Source of the DNA: Didymodactylos carnosus
Taxonomy: Eukaryota > Rotifera > Eurotatoria > Philodinida > Philodinidae
Length of the DNA stretch: 26,721 nt
Assembly: GCA_905250885.1 (NCBI GenBank)
Contig: CAJNOQ010002039.1
Span: forward strand, 1-26,721
Direction: 5' to 3'
The position numbers and the translations under genes were made by a program. The notes beneath the pieces were generated by a model, which was not told the DNA's origin, did no database searches, and was given only the letters and a program-made list of their open reading frames with translations. This document shows positions 11,349 to 22,688 of this stretch, piece by piece. Position 1 is the stretch's first letter. Each line of letters begins with the position of its first letter.

Positions 11349-11755
11349 GTTATTTTTCTTTTGTTTATTAATGTTTTTAAGTGCTTTTATACACCTAGAT
11401 AATGCAGTTCTTGTTTCTTTATTGTTACAAAGTATTTTTATAAAAATTTTGTAATAAATATCTAATTCAACCTCATATAAATATGCAGAAAGCCTACAAG
11501 AACGAAAAAAGCACGAGTCATACCGGATTCACAAGAGAAGAATCTGGTCTGAATGTACAAGTCTTGACACTCTTGCCAAGAATCAGCCACATGACTCTTG
11601 TCTGAATTGGCAAGACTGACGATTCTGGTAAGAGTCTTTGTATATCATTTAATCTAACAAGAATTTTGGCTGAATTCACAAGATTCAAGACTCTTGCCTG
11701 AAATACGACAAGAGTGTTGACATGTGTAAAATTCGATCAAAATTAGAAACTGGCA

Positions 11756-11839
11756 AACAATAAAACTAAAGAAGCGGTTTGAATCATTTTAAATTTCCTA
11801 CGATTCGATGATTCAAACCGCTGTTTTAGTTTTATTGTT
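11756..11839. repeat. 84-base hairpin beside the TIR element
   Basis: Arms 11756-11787 and 11807-11839 are reverse complements over about 30 bases with a few mismatches (AACAATAAAACTAAA against TTTAGTTTTATTGTT, and GCGGTTTGAATCAT against ATGATTCAAACCGC). It begins about 30 bases outside the right end of the TIR element and shares no sequence with it. Confidence 0.75.
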
Positions 11840-13131
11840 CTTAATAAAAACTCTAACGATTACCAATGAAAATATTTAGCAACTAGCGACTTACCAACTA
11901 CATTACTGCCAACAGGCGATGTCGCTTTATACGTAACAATGTGCATGATCTTCTTGCATATCTAAAATAATAAGTTTTTGATTATAAGTTTCAGGAATGG
12001 ATAAATCAAACGAGTTATACATCCAGTTTGAAACAATACGTCGTTTCCAAGCATTCTCCTTCTGACAGGCAATACTCGAAAATCTGATTTATTATAGATT
12101 ATATCCATTTGTAAGCGAATCCAACATAAGTGACGTGTATATATATATATACATATAAATCAGAATGCATCAAACTTTCTATTCCAGTACTGATAAAGTA
12201 TACATTGATATTTATAAATTATTACTTGATTTGAATCAACTGACTTAAGATGAATTAAAACAGACTTACTTCTTCTATGTAACATAATATAATTTTCCTT
12301 TCAAATTTACAAAAAAACTGTACAGATCCACAACTGGAGGCACAAGTTTTTTGGAACAATATGATGTTTTGGGTTGCAAAGGCAAATTAACTGAAGTGGT
12401 TTAAATAAGTTAGACGCCAAAAGTTAAGTGCAAAACTCTATTATTAACGCAAAAACAGCCGTGTTGACTGTAGAGATTTTAATGCTTAACTTTACGTCTA
12501 ACTTTTCTCGATCAACGGAAGCTTGTCGAATCGACCTTATTGAAAGAGATTATTGTTACCATGTTACCAGTTCATATAATTCATAAGATTTGGTTTATCA
12601 CTATTATCAACTTATCAGAATTAGAAATGCTACGATCAGACAGTGCGATATACGATCTTTGGTCAAGTTATCGATTAATCACAGATCAACTCATCTGCAA
12701 AATGAAATAATGTGAGAAATAAAACTAGAGAATCAGAAGCACTTTTTCATGTTTAGCAGCTAGCAAAGTACGAAACGTTCTCAGTGTTGTCGGCCTTTTG
12801 CTAAATCTAGATAATCAGCTAGCATAAATAAAAGTCTAGACTTTTTCGAGTTATGAAATAAAACACTTCTATTTTTTCGATATCTTTGAAAAAATATCGG
12901 CTATTTATGTAAGTTTGCCAATAAATTATTTCGTGTTTTGCTTACTTGTCGCAAGGACCGTGAAACGAGTACTAAGACGTTGAAAAAGTTTAGTCTCACG
13001 CATTACCAGTTTAGTCACTTGGATTCTCAATATTGGTTCTTCTACAAATCGATTAGCTCGCTGATGGTAGCGCGGTGCGTACCATGAGAGTGGTAGTGTT
13101 ACGGAGGTAATTAATCCTTAGAAATAACGTC
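11840..13131. other. Gene-free stretch with one small hairpin
   Basis: Apart from the hairpin at 12407-12504 and a tRNA-like D-arm word near 13054-13072, no feature is supported. There are no coding-like frames and no matched splice sites. A short alternating TA tract occurs near 12138-12150. Confidence 0.45.
12407..12504. repeat. 98-base imperfect hairpin
   Basis: AAGTTAGACG at the left end pairs with CGTCTAACTT at the right. Inner similarity (AAGTTAAG with CTTAACTT, then an ACTCTA/TAGAG block) extends the arms to about 40 bases with gaps. It is consistent with an old miniature inverted-repeat element. Confidence 0.6.
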
Positions 13132-13962
13132 GGAAATTCGAAAATTCAGCAGGATTTTATTTTTGCCTTTTTTTTAGATAGCTGGATAGAGCTCTTCGAT
13201 ATGGAGAAGAAAATATATATTTTAATGTTTGAAGAAATTATTTTCATGTCCAAAACTTGAAAAACTTCGAGGGGTCTAAAAGTTCGAATAACCCTTTAGT
13301 TTCAAAAAAAACTTTAACAAACCTATATAGTTTTTTGTGAAGAGTGAAGCCGATTTTTGTACTTCATGGAAACGGCATTGAACGAGCTTTAAAAGTATAA
13401 TCGCTTCTTTTTATTATTGTTTTGTCACTAAGAAAATTCTTTTTGTTTCTAGATCAGGAACGAAAAAATCGGAATTCTGCCTGTAATTCGCAGTTTTCTC
13501 CATCAGAACTCTCCGTTTATGCAATAAAAATATCATATTCGAAATCAGGGTCAAAAAACTGAGTCGAATGATACCCTTTTTTATGCTATCCGACTAGTTT
13601 GAGTTTTGTTGGGATTTTCACGTCAAAAAACTACTGAGATTTTCGCCCAAAATGAAAATCAACGAAAAATTTTAAAATATATATTATTCTACTCAGTTTT
13701 TGATGTTTTCTCCGAATATGATATTTTTATTGCATAAAAGGTGAATTCTAATGGCGGAAACTTTGAATCATGGGTAGAATTCTGATATTTTTTAAACTGA
13801 AAAGTTGTTCGAAATTTTAGATTCCTCGAACTTTCTCAATTTTTGCACATGAAAATAATTTTTTCAAACATTAAAACACATTTTCTTCTCCAGATCGACG
13901 AGCTCTATCCAACCATGTATAAACCATGCAAAAATAAAAGCCTGCTGAATTTTCGAATTTCC
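13132..13962. repeat. Long foldback element, about 830 bases
   Basis: The outermost GGAAATTCGAAAATTCAGCA at 13132 reappears as its reverse complement ending at 13962. Arms then match with moderate divergence through GGATAGAGCTC..GGAGAAGAAAAT, a stretch around TTTAATGTTTGAA, and an inner block containing TTTATGCAATAAAAATATCA. The left arm carries about 150 extra bases (near 13310-13465) with no partner on the right, so one arm has gained or the other lost a segment. The loop is near 13570-13690. Short frames inside, such as 13843-14067, are by-products of the repeat. Confidence 0.85.
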
Positions 13963-14112
13963 TGCACCTTACTCTCAATTTCTCATTCTGTGCTGTGCAC
14001 TAAGAAAGACATACTCTCCCGATTCATAGATTTGACTTATTATTCCTCTTCTCTCCGATTCGTCTAATATTAAGTCAGAAATATCATGACGTGGCACTGT
14101 TGAGTTTGAAAG

Positions 14113-14371
14113 TAGTTATTACTTTTAACCATTTTAACTCAGTGCGCAAACTATCCCGATATTCTTTGATTCTAAACCGTGTCAATTTCCGCTCATATTT
14201 GAGCGAACAACGGTACAGTTGAACAATTGTATCTGACAGAATCCTGTCGTTATAATGCATCGCTACTGTACCACTGTTTGCTCAAATTTTAGCGGAAACT
14301 GACTCCGTTTAGAATCACAGAATATAGGGGTAGTTTGCACACTGAGTTAAAATGGTTAAAATAGTTATAAC
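14113..14371. repeat. Foldback element, about 258 bases
   Basis: TTAACCATTTTAACTCAGTG on the left pairs with its reverse complement near 14336-14362. The match continues through CAAACTA, ATTCT.TGATTCTAAAC, TTTCCGCT and GGTACAGT to a loop near 14225-14265. Arms are about 105 bases with perhaps one mismatch in eight. It begins about 150 bases after the preceding foldback and is unrelated to it in sequence. Confidence 0.85.
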
Positions 14372-15105
14372 GATTTTAAACTTACCAGTGGAACACAATA
14401 ACTATTTAGTTGATTTGTCTGAATCAAGGTAATTTGTTCCTTTTATATTTTTAGTATCCCTCCCTACTTTTGGACATATATGCTATATTTTTCTCCTTCC
14501 TAAATTTATTGTATTGTTGTACTCAAGGTACATATGAATCGCTTGCATATTTTCTTTTATTCAAATACAAAACCATTCAGCTATTTGTTTGACTATTCAA
14601 TACGATATCTTCCTGTCTGTACTATAGACGGAATTATTTATGGACTAAACTCTATCTGAGACGAACATATATATTTATGGATGTGAAATTTATTGGAAAA
14701 AAAATTCACATATCATGTTAAAACATTGAGATCTGAACAGATATATAGAAACTAAATTATTGCAGAACATATCCCGATCTACTCGTCTGTTGAACATGAC
14801 AAACAATGATGAATTTCAATTATTATTTATTGCGTTGTCTGTGTACGTTTGCTATTAAATGTAGAGCAGTATTGGTCCCACCCATATAGAATTTTGCAAT
14901 AAAACGAAACATAGAATGTAGAAATAATTCAGTTTCTACTTCTGTCCAATATTCAATCATACATATGTATATATATATATCAGTTCAACTGAGATGAGCT
15001 TGTTTCTTTTCAAATAGTTTTCACGTATAAACAAGTTGCAATACTTTATATCTCAGACTTCTAAAGACGAGGAAAAAAAATATCTGCTAGTTTCTGTCAA
15101 TTCAA
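14372..15105. other. Gene-free AT-rich stretch
   Basis: No coding frame, structured repeat or RNA gene was recognised. A short TA tract occurs near 14968-14980. Confidence 0.5.
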
Positions 15106-15244
15106 TCAGATGAGTTGAATGACACTATCTGTTTGGCAAAAAACGTTTCGACTTTTTTTCTACTTCCTGAACGTTCCACCCAGAAAAACCGACAAAGGAC
15201 GAAAACGTTTCCGTCAAACAGATAGTGTCATTCAACCCAGCTGA
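15106..15244. repeat. 139-base hairpin upstream of GPHR
   Basis: Ends TCAG and CTGA enclose arms with the nearly identical block TTGAATGACACTATCTGTTT and its reverse complement, followed by an AACGTTT-containing segment. Arms are about 45 bases and the loop about 50. It ends 217 bases before the GPHR start codon, so it lies in the promoter or 5' untranslated region. Confidence 0.8.
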
Positions 15245-15461
15245 CTGATATGACCGAAACTACCGAATTTTTTTTTCCTCGCCTTTTGAATATAGGAGCA
15301 AAATTAACTATTGCAAGTCGCCTATTGCGTTCTTTTCTATTTCATGTCCTTTTAGATGTTAATTCTCTCAAAAGGGAATATTTCATCAATGGAATGAACA
15401 TCAATATTCCTATTTTTATTGATCTAATCTGATAACCGTTTAAAGCGAAACAGTTTGAATC

Positions 15462-17942
15462 ATGTCAATGTTAGTCGATACGATAATTGTTATGCTTTCT
15501 CAAGTAAGATTTGTTAGTCAAAACGAAAAATCAAATCGTAGTTCGTGTATCTTATTCAGGCTGTATTTTTCGTTGGCGGTTGGCTATTTTTTATTCAACA
15601 ATTGTGTCGAAACTATGACGTAAGCGAAGAAATATAATTTAATAGATTTATAAATAAATACGTTATTATTTACATTTTAGGTCCACCATCGAATGGTCAT
15701 ACTCTCATTTTCTATCACGTTTGCTTTAAGCTTGTCAATGTTTGAATTAATTATATTTGAAATTCTTGGTTTATTACACCCATCGTAAGTTTGGCTTATT
15801 ATATTCTTTAACGAACTCGGAATTTAGTATTTGTCTGTGTTATGTGCCTCTGCTTCTTTTTGCTTCAAACTATGGAAAGTGATGTTGTGTAAATAATTGG
15901 CTATATTAGCTCAAAACTTATTTGTTTCTGTTTTTTTCTCAGCTCAAGATTTTTACACTGGCGAATTGGGTTATATTCTATGTTATTCTTACTAGTGTTT
16001 TTAATACCATTCTATATCGCTTATATGTTATTAAATACTGTCAAAATAAGTATGTGTGCTTTATTCTTATAAGTTATTTTTGAAAGTTTTTATTATCTCT
16101 TTTTATTTTCATTTTTTCTTTAGTTCGTGATTTTCGTATGGTTTTATTGTTTACATTGATTGCGTGGTTTTTTTATTTGTATTTATTCTGGAAATTAGGT
16201 GATCCATTTCCCATATTAAGTACTCATCATGGTGAACTATTTACAATGGAACAATGTATTAGTCGTGTGGGTATTATCGGCGTTACAGCCATGGCTATTC
16301 TATCTGGATTTGGTGCTGTTAATTGTCCGTATACATATATGACTTATTTTATTAAACCTGTTACATATAAAGACATTACAGATGCCCAAAAACGTTTACG
16401 ACAAATAATGGAAATTGTTGCAGCGAAGAAGAAACGAATCGCCTATATTGAATATGAAAATTCAATAAAAACAACATTTGCATCATCATTAAAATGGATA
16501 TATCTACGTGGTCGTCCATCGAATTCAAATTCTAATTTGGTAAAAGATTCTTATAATGTATCAATAATTAAGCAAGATATATCGACGTATGAAGAAATTA
16601 GTGCACAATTATACAGTGAATTAGTGGATCTACAAGCAGTACAAGAACGAATTGAATATTCGAAAACATTGAAAGGAAAATATTTTCATGTATTGGGACA
16701 TTTTTTTTCAGTTTATTGTTTATGGAAAATTCTAATATCATTTATTAATATTATTTTTAATCGTGTCGGAAAAGTAGATCCAGTTACACGCGGTATCTTG
16801 TTGACCGTGCACTATTTTAATATTCAATTTGATGTACAATTTTGGTCACAGTACGTTTCATTTATCTTAATTGGAATTATTGTTATCACATCGATAAGAG
16901 GATTATTAATTACATTAAAAAAAGTATGTAAATGAAAAATTCATAGATCGTATAGAAGCACAAGAAACTGGTAGAATTAAGAAGCGTTAACATACCGCTA
17001 GCAGAGTTATCTAGCCAAATCGCTATGTCATTTCATCACGTTTTTTTTGCATCTTATTTCTACTAAAACTTTCGAATGAAGACACGTTCAAAACTTTGTA
17101 AAATCTTAAATTGAAGAGAAAGTACGCTGAACAATGAATGAGACGTTTTCCTACTCGACACGCTCTTTCGTTTAAGAAATATGACAGGAATACAAACACA
17201 ATCTCATATTGTTCAACATACTTTTTTCTTCAATTTAAGATTTTGCAGAGCTTTGTACGTGTTCTCATTCGAAAGTTTTAGAAGAAATAAAATGCAAAAA
17301 TATCGTGACGGAATGACATATGGCTAACAGCATTTTTTGCTGTATTTGACTTTGAAAAATCTGAATTATTCTGAATTTTCATCGATTAGCGCATAGCTAA
17401 CCGATATTGACTATCCAAATCGTTGTTGTTAAGATCATTTTCTCAACGAAGCTGAAGTTCTTCAAAGAGTCAACGTCTTTAACTATGTTTGATTATTTAT
17501 TTCTTTATTTTAGTTTTTTTACGTTATATCCAGCACTCGTTCGTCGAATGTAATCGTTTTATGTCTCGCAGAAGTAATGGTAAGAGTTAACTGATCATTT
17601 ATTATGTAAAGTTTTTCAAACATGTTTTGTTATACTACTAGGGCATGTATTTTATATCTTCTGTACTTTTAATTCGTATGAATATGCCGGCTCAATACAG
17701 GTTTGTTATATAAAATAGTTAAATTTCTTTATATTTTAGTTTTTCAATAATACTTTGTTTATTTTAGACAAATAATTACTAAAGTTTTGGGTGATCTTCA
17801 ATTTCACTTTTATCATCGATGGTTCGATTGCATATTTTTAATTAGTGCATTTTTCAGTATTGGCATTTTATATTTACATTATCGATTAGCTCAACAATCT
17901 CTCAGCTTATATGACAAAAATATTCAAAAGATATACTCTTGA
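15462..17942 (+). CDS. GPR89: Golgi pH regulator (GPHR/GPR89), eight exons
   Basis: Exons 15462-15503, 15560-15619, 15681-15784, 15943-16049, 16124-16923, 17514-17579, 17642-17700 and 17768-17942 join to 470 residues (human protein 455). All introns are GT-AG: 56, 61, 158, 74, 590, 62 and 67 bases. The product matches the multi-pass Golgi anion channel family that supports Golgi acidification, also related to plant GTG proteins. Family signatures seen are [10 protein letters not shown] in exon 3, [12 protein letters not shown] at about 126-137, [13 protein letters not shown] at 165-177, a charged cytoplasmic loop (about 180-285, residues EYENSIK to ERIEYSKT), [62 protein letters not shown] and [14 protein letters not shown]. 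The N-terminal domain and the C-terminal GPCR-like domain are both complete. The start is fixed by homology of the first residues (MS.L.D). No break is visible. The family identification is very secure; exact splice sites are secure from phase agreement. Confidence 0.96.
16924..17513 (+). other. Large GPHR intron holding a foldback repeat
   Basis: At 590 bases this intron is several times longer than its seven companions' typical length. The excess is explained by an inverted repeat with arms at about 17012-17145 and 17199-17320. They share ACTTTCGAATG, AAAATCTTAAATTGAAGA and other blocks in opposite orientation. The donor is GTATGT and the acceptor TTTTAG. The intron is spliced in phase 0. 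Confidence 0.85.
17012..17320. repeat. Foldback element inside GPHR intron 5
   Basis: Two arms of about 120 bases in opposite orientation with roughly 15% divergence; the loop is near 17146-17198. AAAACTTTCGAATG in the left arm matches CATTCGAAAGTTTT in the right, and TCTTAAATTGAAGA matches TCTTCAATTTAAGA. It has no coding capacity and appears to be an inserted miniature element tolerated by splicing. Confidence 0.8.
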
Positions 17943-18686
17943 TATTTGTACAAAAGCAACTTTACTTTTCAATAGAAACAAGAAGAGATACAAGTTGCTG
18001 ATGTTCTATTATAAAATACATTCACAGTATGACGTACAAAAGTAAATGAGAATGGATTTAAATTCTACGAAGATCTTCCGTATTGTTAATATTATTATTA
18101 TTTTCACTATTGTAATCGCTAAATTTGATTTTTGTTATCGTTAATGAAGAAAAACATCTGCTAGTCTATTGTGATTTATTTTGATTTTTATATTGTTTAT
18201 TTACCTTCGTCAGAATGCATATAGTCTTCTAAATATTGTTTTGCGATCACACATCACTTGTTTGTTTGTACAGTAGAAAGGAGAACATGTTTATTTTTAT
18301 TCTGTTTTTGTTTTCTCTCACATCGAAATCTTAAAAAAACAATACACTTCACAAAAAAAAGTTCCGATTTTATGTTTTTACCATAGTAGTCATCATCAAA
18401 AATTTCAAGTAACTCCATTCATCAATTAAAATTTTTTTTATCGTATAAATAAACTCTGATATTATCTGAAAAAAGTAAATTATTGAACTTAATTATTCAT
18501 AGTTTTCGTTTAATTTCTTATCGATTATCATTGAGCTGTACAATAAATATACTATTATTCTGGGTCACAGAAAAAAAATTTGAAAAAAACTAAAAGAATT
18601 TGATTTGGTTCTAAAAAGTAGATGTGGGTAAGACTAAAAAAAGTGTTACTTTTCTTCTAGCTGCCAATAAAATACCCTGAAAATTT
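17943..18686. other. Spacer between convergent genes
   Basis: AT-rich DNA between the GPHR stop and the stop of the minus-strand secreted-protein gene. It must carry both 3' untranslated regions. AATAAA-like words occur (for example AAATAAAC near 18446), but none sits at an expected distance that would fix a gene end. Confidence 0.45.
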
Positions 18687-19042
18687 TCATTTTTTCTCAT
18701 TAAATAAATCATACCACATACGTTCGACCAGATATCTCGTTTGTTGTTTACCATTTTGTCTATCTCGTTGCTGTTCTACTTCTGAAATGCAACATTTTTT
18801 CTTACAAAATTTTGAATGAGTTGTACACAAGTATCTAGTGCGTGTTGGAGAACAACAAGTACTCGGTGACAAAAGTCCACCACATTTACTATGAGGCATT
18901 GCGCACGATTTTTTCGATCTAAAACACGCAAAGAACGTTCAGAAGACGGTAGATAAGAGTTATGAGAGAACAAATGAATGTATACTTACAATGCTACATC
19001 AATTAGTAACATGAGTGAAATTAGAATTACAAATTTTTTCAT
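18687..19042 (-). CDS. Small secreted cysteine-rich protein, cystine-knot-like spacing
   Basis: Read on the minus strand, exon 1 is 19042-18990 and exon 2 is 18918-18687, separated by a 71-base GT-AG intron (donor GTAAGTA). Together they give 94 residues. Residues 1-18 are a signal peptide: Met-Lys-Lys followed by a hydrophobic core. The mature part has eight cysteines at 23, 30, 39, 40, 49, 56, 60 and 61, spaced C-x6-C-x8-CC-x8-C-x6-C-x3-CC. The first six follow the C-C-CC-C-C order of inhibitor cystine knots, with an extra CC pair. After Cys61 comes a highly charged, probably helical tail of about 33 residues ending FNEKK. The signal peptide in its own exon is common for secreted peptides. 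I do not recognise a named family. Antimicrobial, protease-inhibiting, signalling or other extracellular roles are all possible, and none is shown. Confidence 0.7.
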
Positions 19043-19800
19043 AATTTGTACTTATCGAAAAATAATACAAATCTAAAATCAATAAAAAATGAAAAATAAT
19101 TTTTAACAAACATTTAGCTTCGATTCATCTCATATGAAATTTTTATTCTTAATTCATCTCTTCTTAATTCGTTTCATATATTCCTCATTTATGATCGACA
19201 AGTTCTTTAAATTTACTATCAATACCACTGTATAATTTTTTTCTTTTGCGTGTTTGTGGAACGAATCAATAAGGAACGATTTAAGAAAAATTTTGATGGG
19301 TCGGATAGAGAAGATATCTGTTTTATCAAACAAAAATACCATTCGATAAATAGAAAACATTCAACTTCAATCTTTACAGTTTCAAAGAGGCTAAGAATGT
19401 TTTTCATGACTTGAACGGCTTTTTTCAGCATAAATCAGTTCTCATTTTAATAGAAATGGCCATGTGTCAAAGGATTACTTCATAATAAATTACAGATATT
19501 AGCCATTTTTTACCTTGAGCCGATTTTTATGTATATTTACTAGAACAATAATAGTAAAAGATACAAGCGACAAACATTTGTCTTATTCAGCTAGCGCACA
19601 CCTTTAACAAAAAACAAAATATAGATATATGTATATATCGATCATATCTACGTATAGCCAGAATTACAAATAGAAGCCGAACATCAGGGGGAGTGTAAAA
19701 CAACATTTCTCTCTCTGAGGTAGTATAAAAGAAATTAATAAAAAAAAATTTTGTGTTCGAGGATTAATGGATAAAATAACAACAGCTTTTTCAATTATTC
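19043..19800. other. Gene-free stretch upstream of the secreted-protein gene
   Basis: It should include the promoter of the minus-strand secreted-protein gene, but no defined element is seen. Minus-strand frames at 19154-19431 lack coding character. A TATA-rich run occurs near 19620-19640. Confidence 0.45.
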
Positions 19801-21924
<2,124 letters not shown>

Positions 21925-22213
21925 GCTTCAGATCAAAAATCTGAAGAACAACAATTTTATTCTTCAGAAAGTGTGATCTTCACCGTCTGTGTTCTTCAGA
22001 GAACGCAAAACTTGTTCTTCAGTTTTCTGGAAGTTCTTGAAGAACAAGTTGTCCGCTATAGAAATCAAAAAACTTAAAGAACAAAGATTTTGTTCTTGAG
22101 AAAACTGAAGATTCTTGTTTTGCAAATCTTTGGAGAACACATATATGATCTCTATAGGGGGCAAATGAAGATCATTTTTTTTATTTTTGAAGAACACAGA
22201 TTTTTAATCGTGT
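21925..22213. repeat. Imperfect foldback built of GTTCTTCAG words
   Basis: The words GTTCTTCAG and CTGAAGAAC recur in both orientations. Around a centre near 22055-22060 the sides pair with gaps: CTTCAGTTTTCT at 22016 with AGAAAACTGAAG at about 22100, TGATCTTCA with TGAAGATCA, and outer AAAAATCTG words. The repeat is older or more diverged than the other hairpins in the window. Minus-strand frames across it are by-products. Confidence 0.6.
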
Positions 22214-22600
22214 AGAAATCATGCGGTGCACATTTTGCACAAAAAAAGGCCCATACAAAAAGAAAAAACAAAATTCCCAGCAAAAATACATAATGTTTGT
22301 CGATATAATTAAATTTGTAACTAAAGCACATAGCAGGCAATCGCGCTGCGCGTGAATTGCGTATCAACAGACTTCTTCGAATCTGCGGTAGTGCAAATGA
22401 TAAGACCAACCACAATAGAAATCCTTAATAATCTCCTGTTTACTGGGATAAAGTTAGAAGTAGAAGAGACTTGTTAAAGAGAGCGTAAGTAAAAGAGACT
22501 GTAACAGTACTTTAACAGTGCTTTTAACGGCCCTTTTCCTTTTTTATCGACGCACAGTCAAATCACTTTTTTTGCTTTTTACTTATACATATATATCTAC
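22214..22600. other. Spacer before the retrotransposon
   Basis: No gene is supported. The last 150 bases may already belong to the 5' untranslated region of the retrotransposon, whose exact left end cannot be seen. Confidence 0.4.
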
Positions 22601-22601
22601 T

Positions 22602-22634
22602 ATCTTTCGTACAGTCATTGACTGTACGAAAGAT
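22602..22634. promoter_or_regulatory. 33-base perfect palindrome before the gag-like ORF
   Basis: ATCTTTCGTACAGTCA, one T, then TGACTGTACGAAAGAT: 16-base arms without a mismatch. It ends 54 bases before the ATG of the gag-like frame, hence probably in the element's 5' untranslated region. It could form a stable hairpin in RNA; a role in packaging, translation or transcription is only speculation. Confidence 0.6.
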
Positions 22635-22688
22635 TTATTTTCTCGTTTCGCACGTGGTCTGACAGAGTTAGCCTGACTTTAATCTAAA

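Larger units (their letters stand above)
10218..11726. mobile_element. TIR element flanked by TA, enclosing a spliced gene
   Basis: The left end reads CACATGTCAACACTCTTGT and the right end is its reverse complement. The similarity continues with small mismatches for about 43 bases. Each end is preceded or followed by TA (10216-10217 and 11727-11728), the duplication made by Tc1/mariner-type insertion. Behind each terminus lies about 200 bases of subterminal repeats built from words such as TTTCAGACAAGAGTCTT, oriented inward on both sides. The central kilobase has no transposase motif; instead it holds a probable three-exon gene (10536-11336) with a poly-A signal. It therefore looks like a non-autonomous element that picked up a host gene. 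The alternative is two copies of one short repeat flanking the gene by chance. Confidence 0.7.

Noticed and set aside
13843..14067. Plus-strand frame of 74 residues
   Set aside because: It lies across the right arm of the foldback at 13132-13962 and shows no family features.
15250..15432. Frame of 60 residues just upstream of GPHR
   Set aside because: No motif, and it starts six bases after a hairpin element; it is more likely leader or promoter DNA, at most an upstream ORF.
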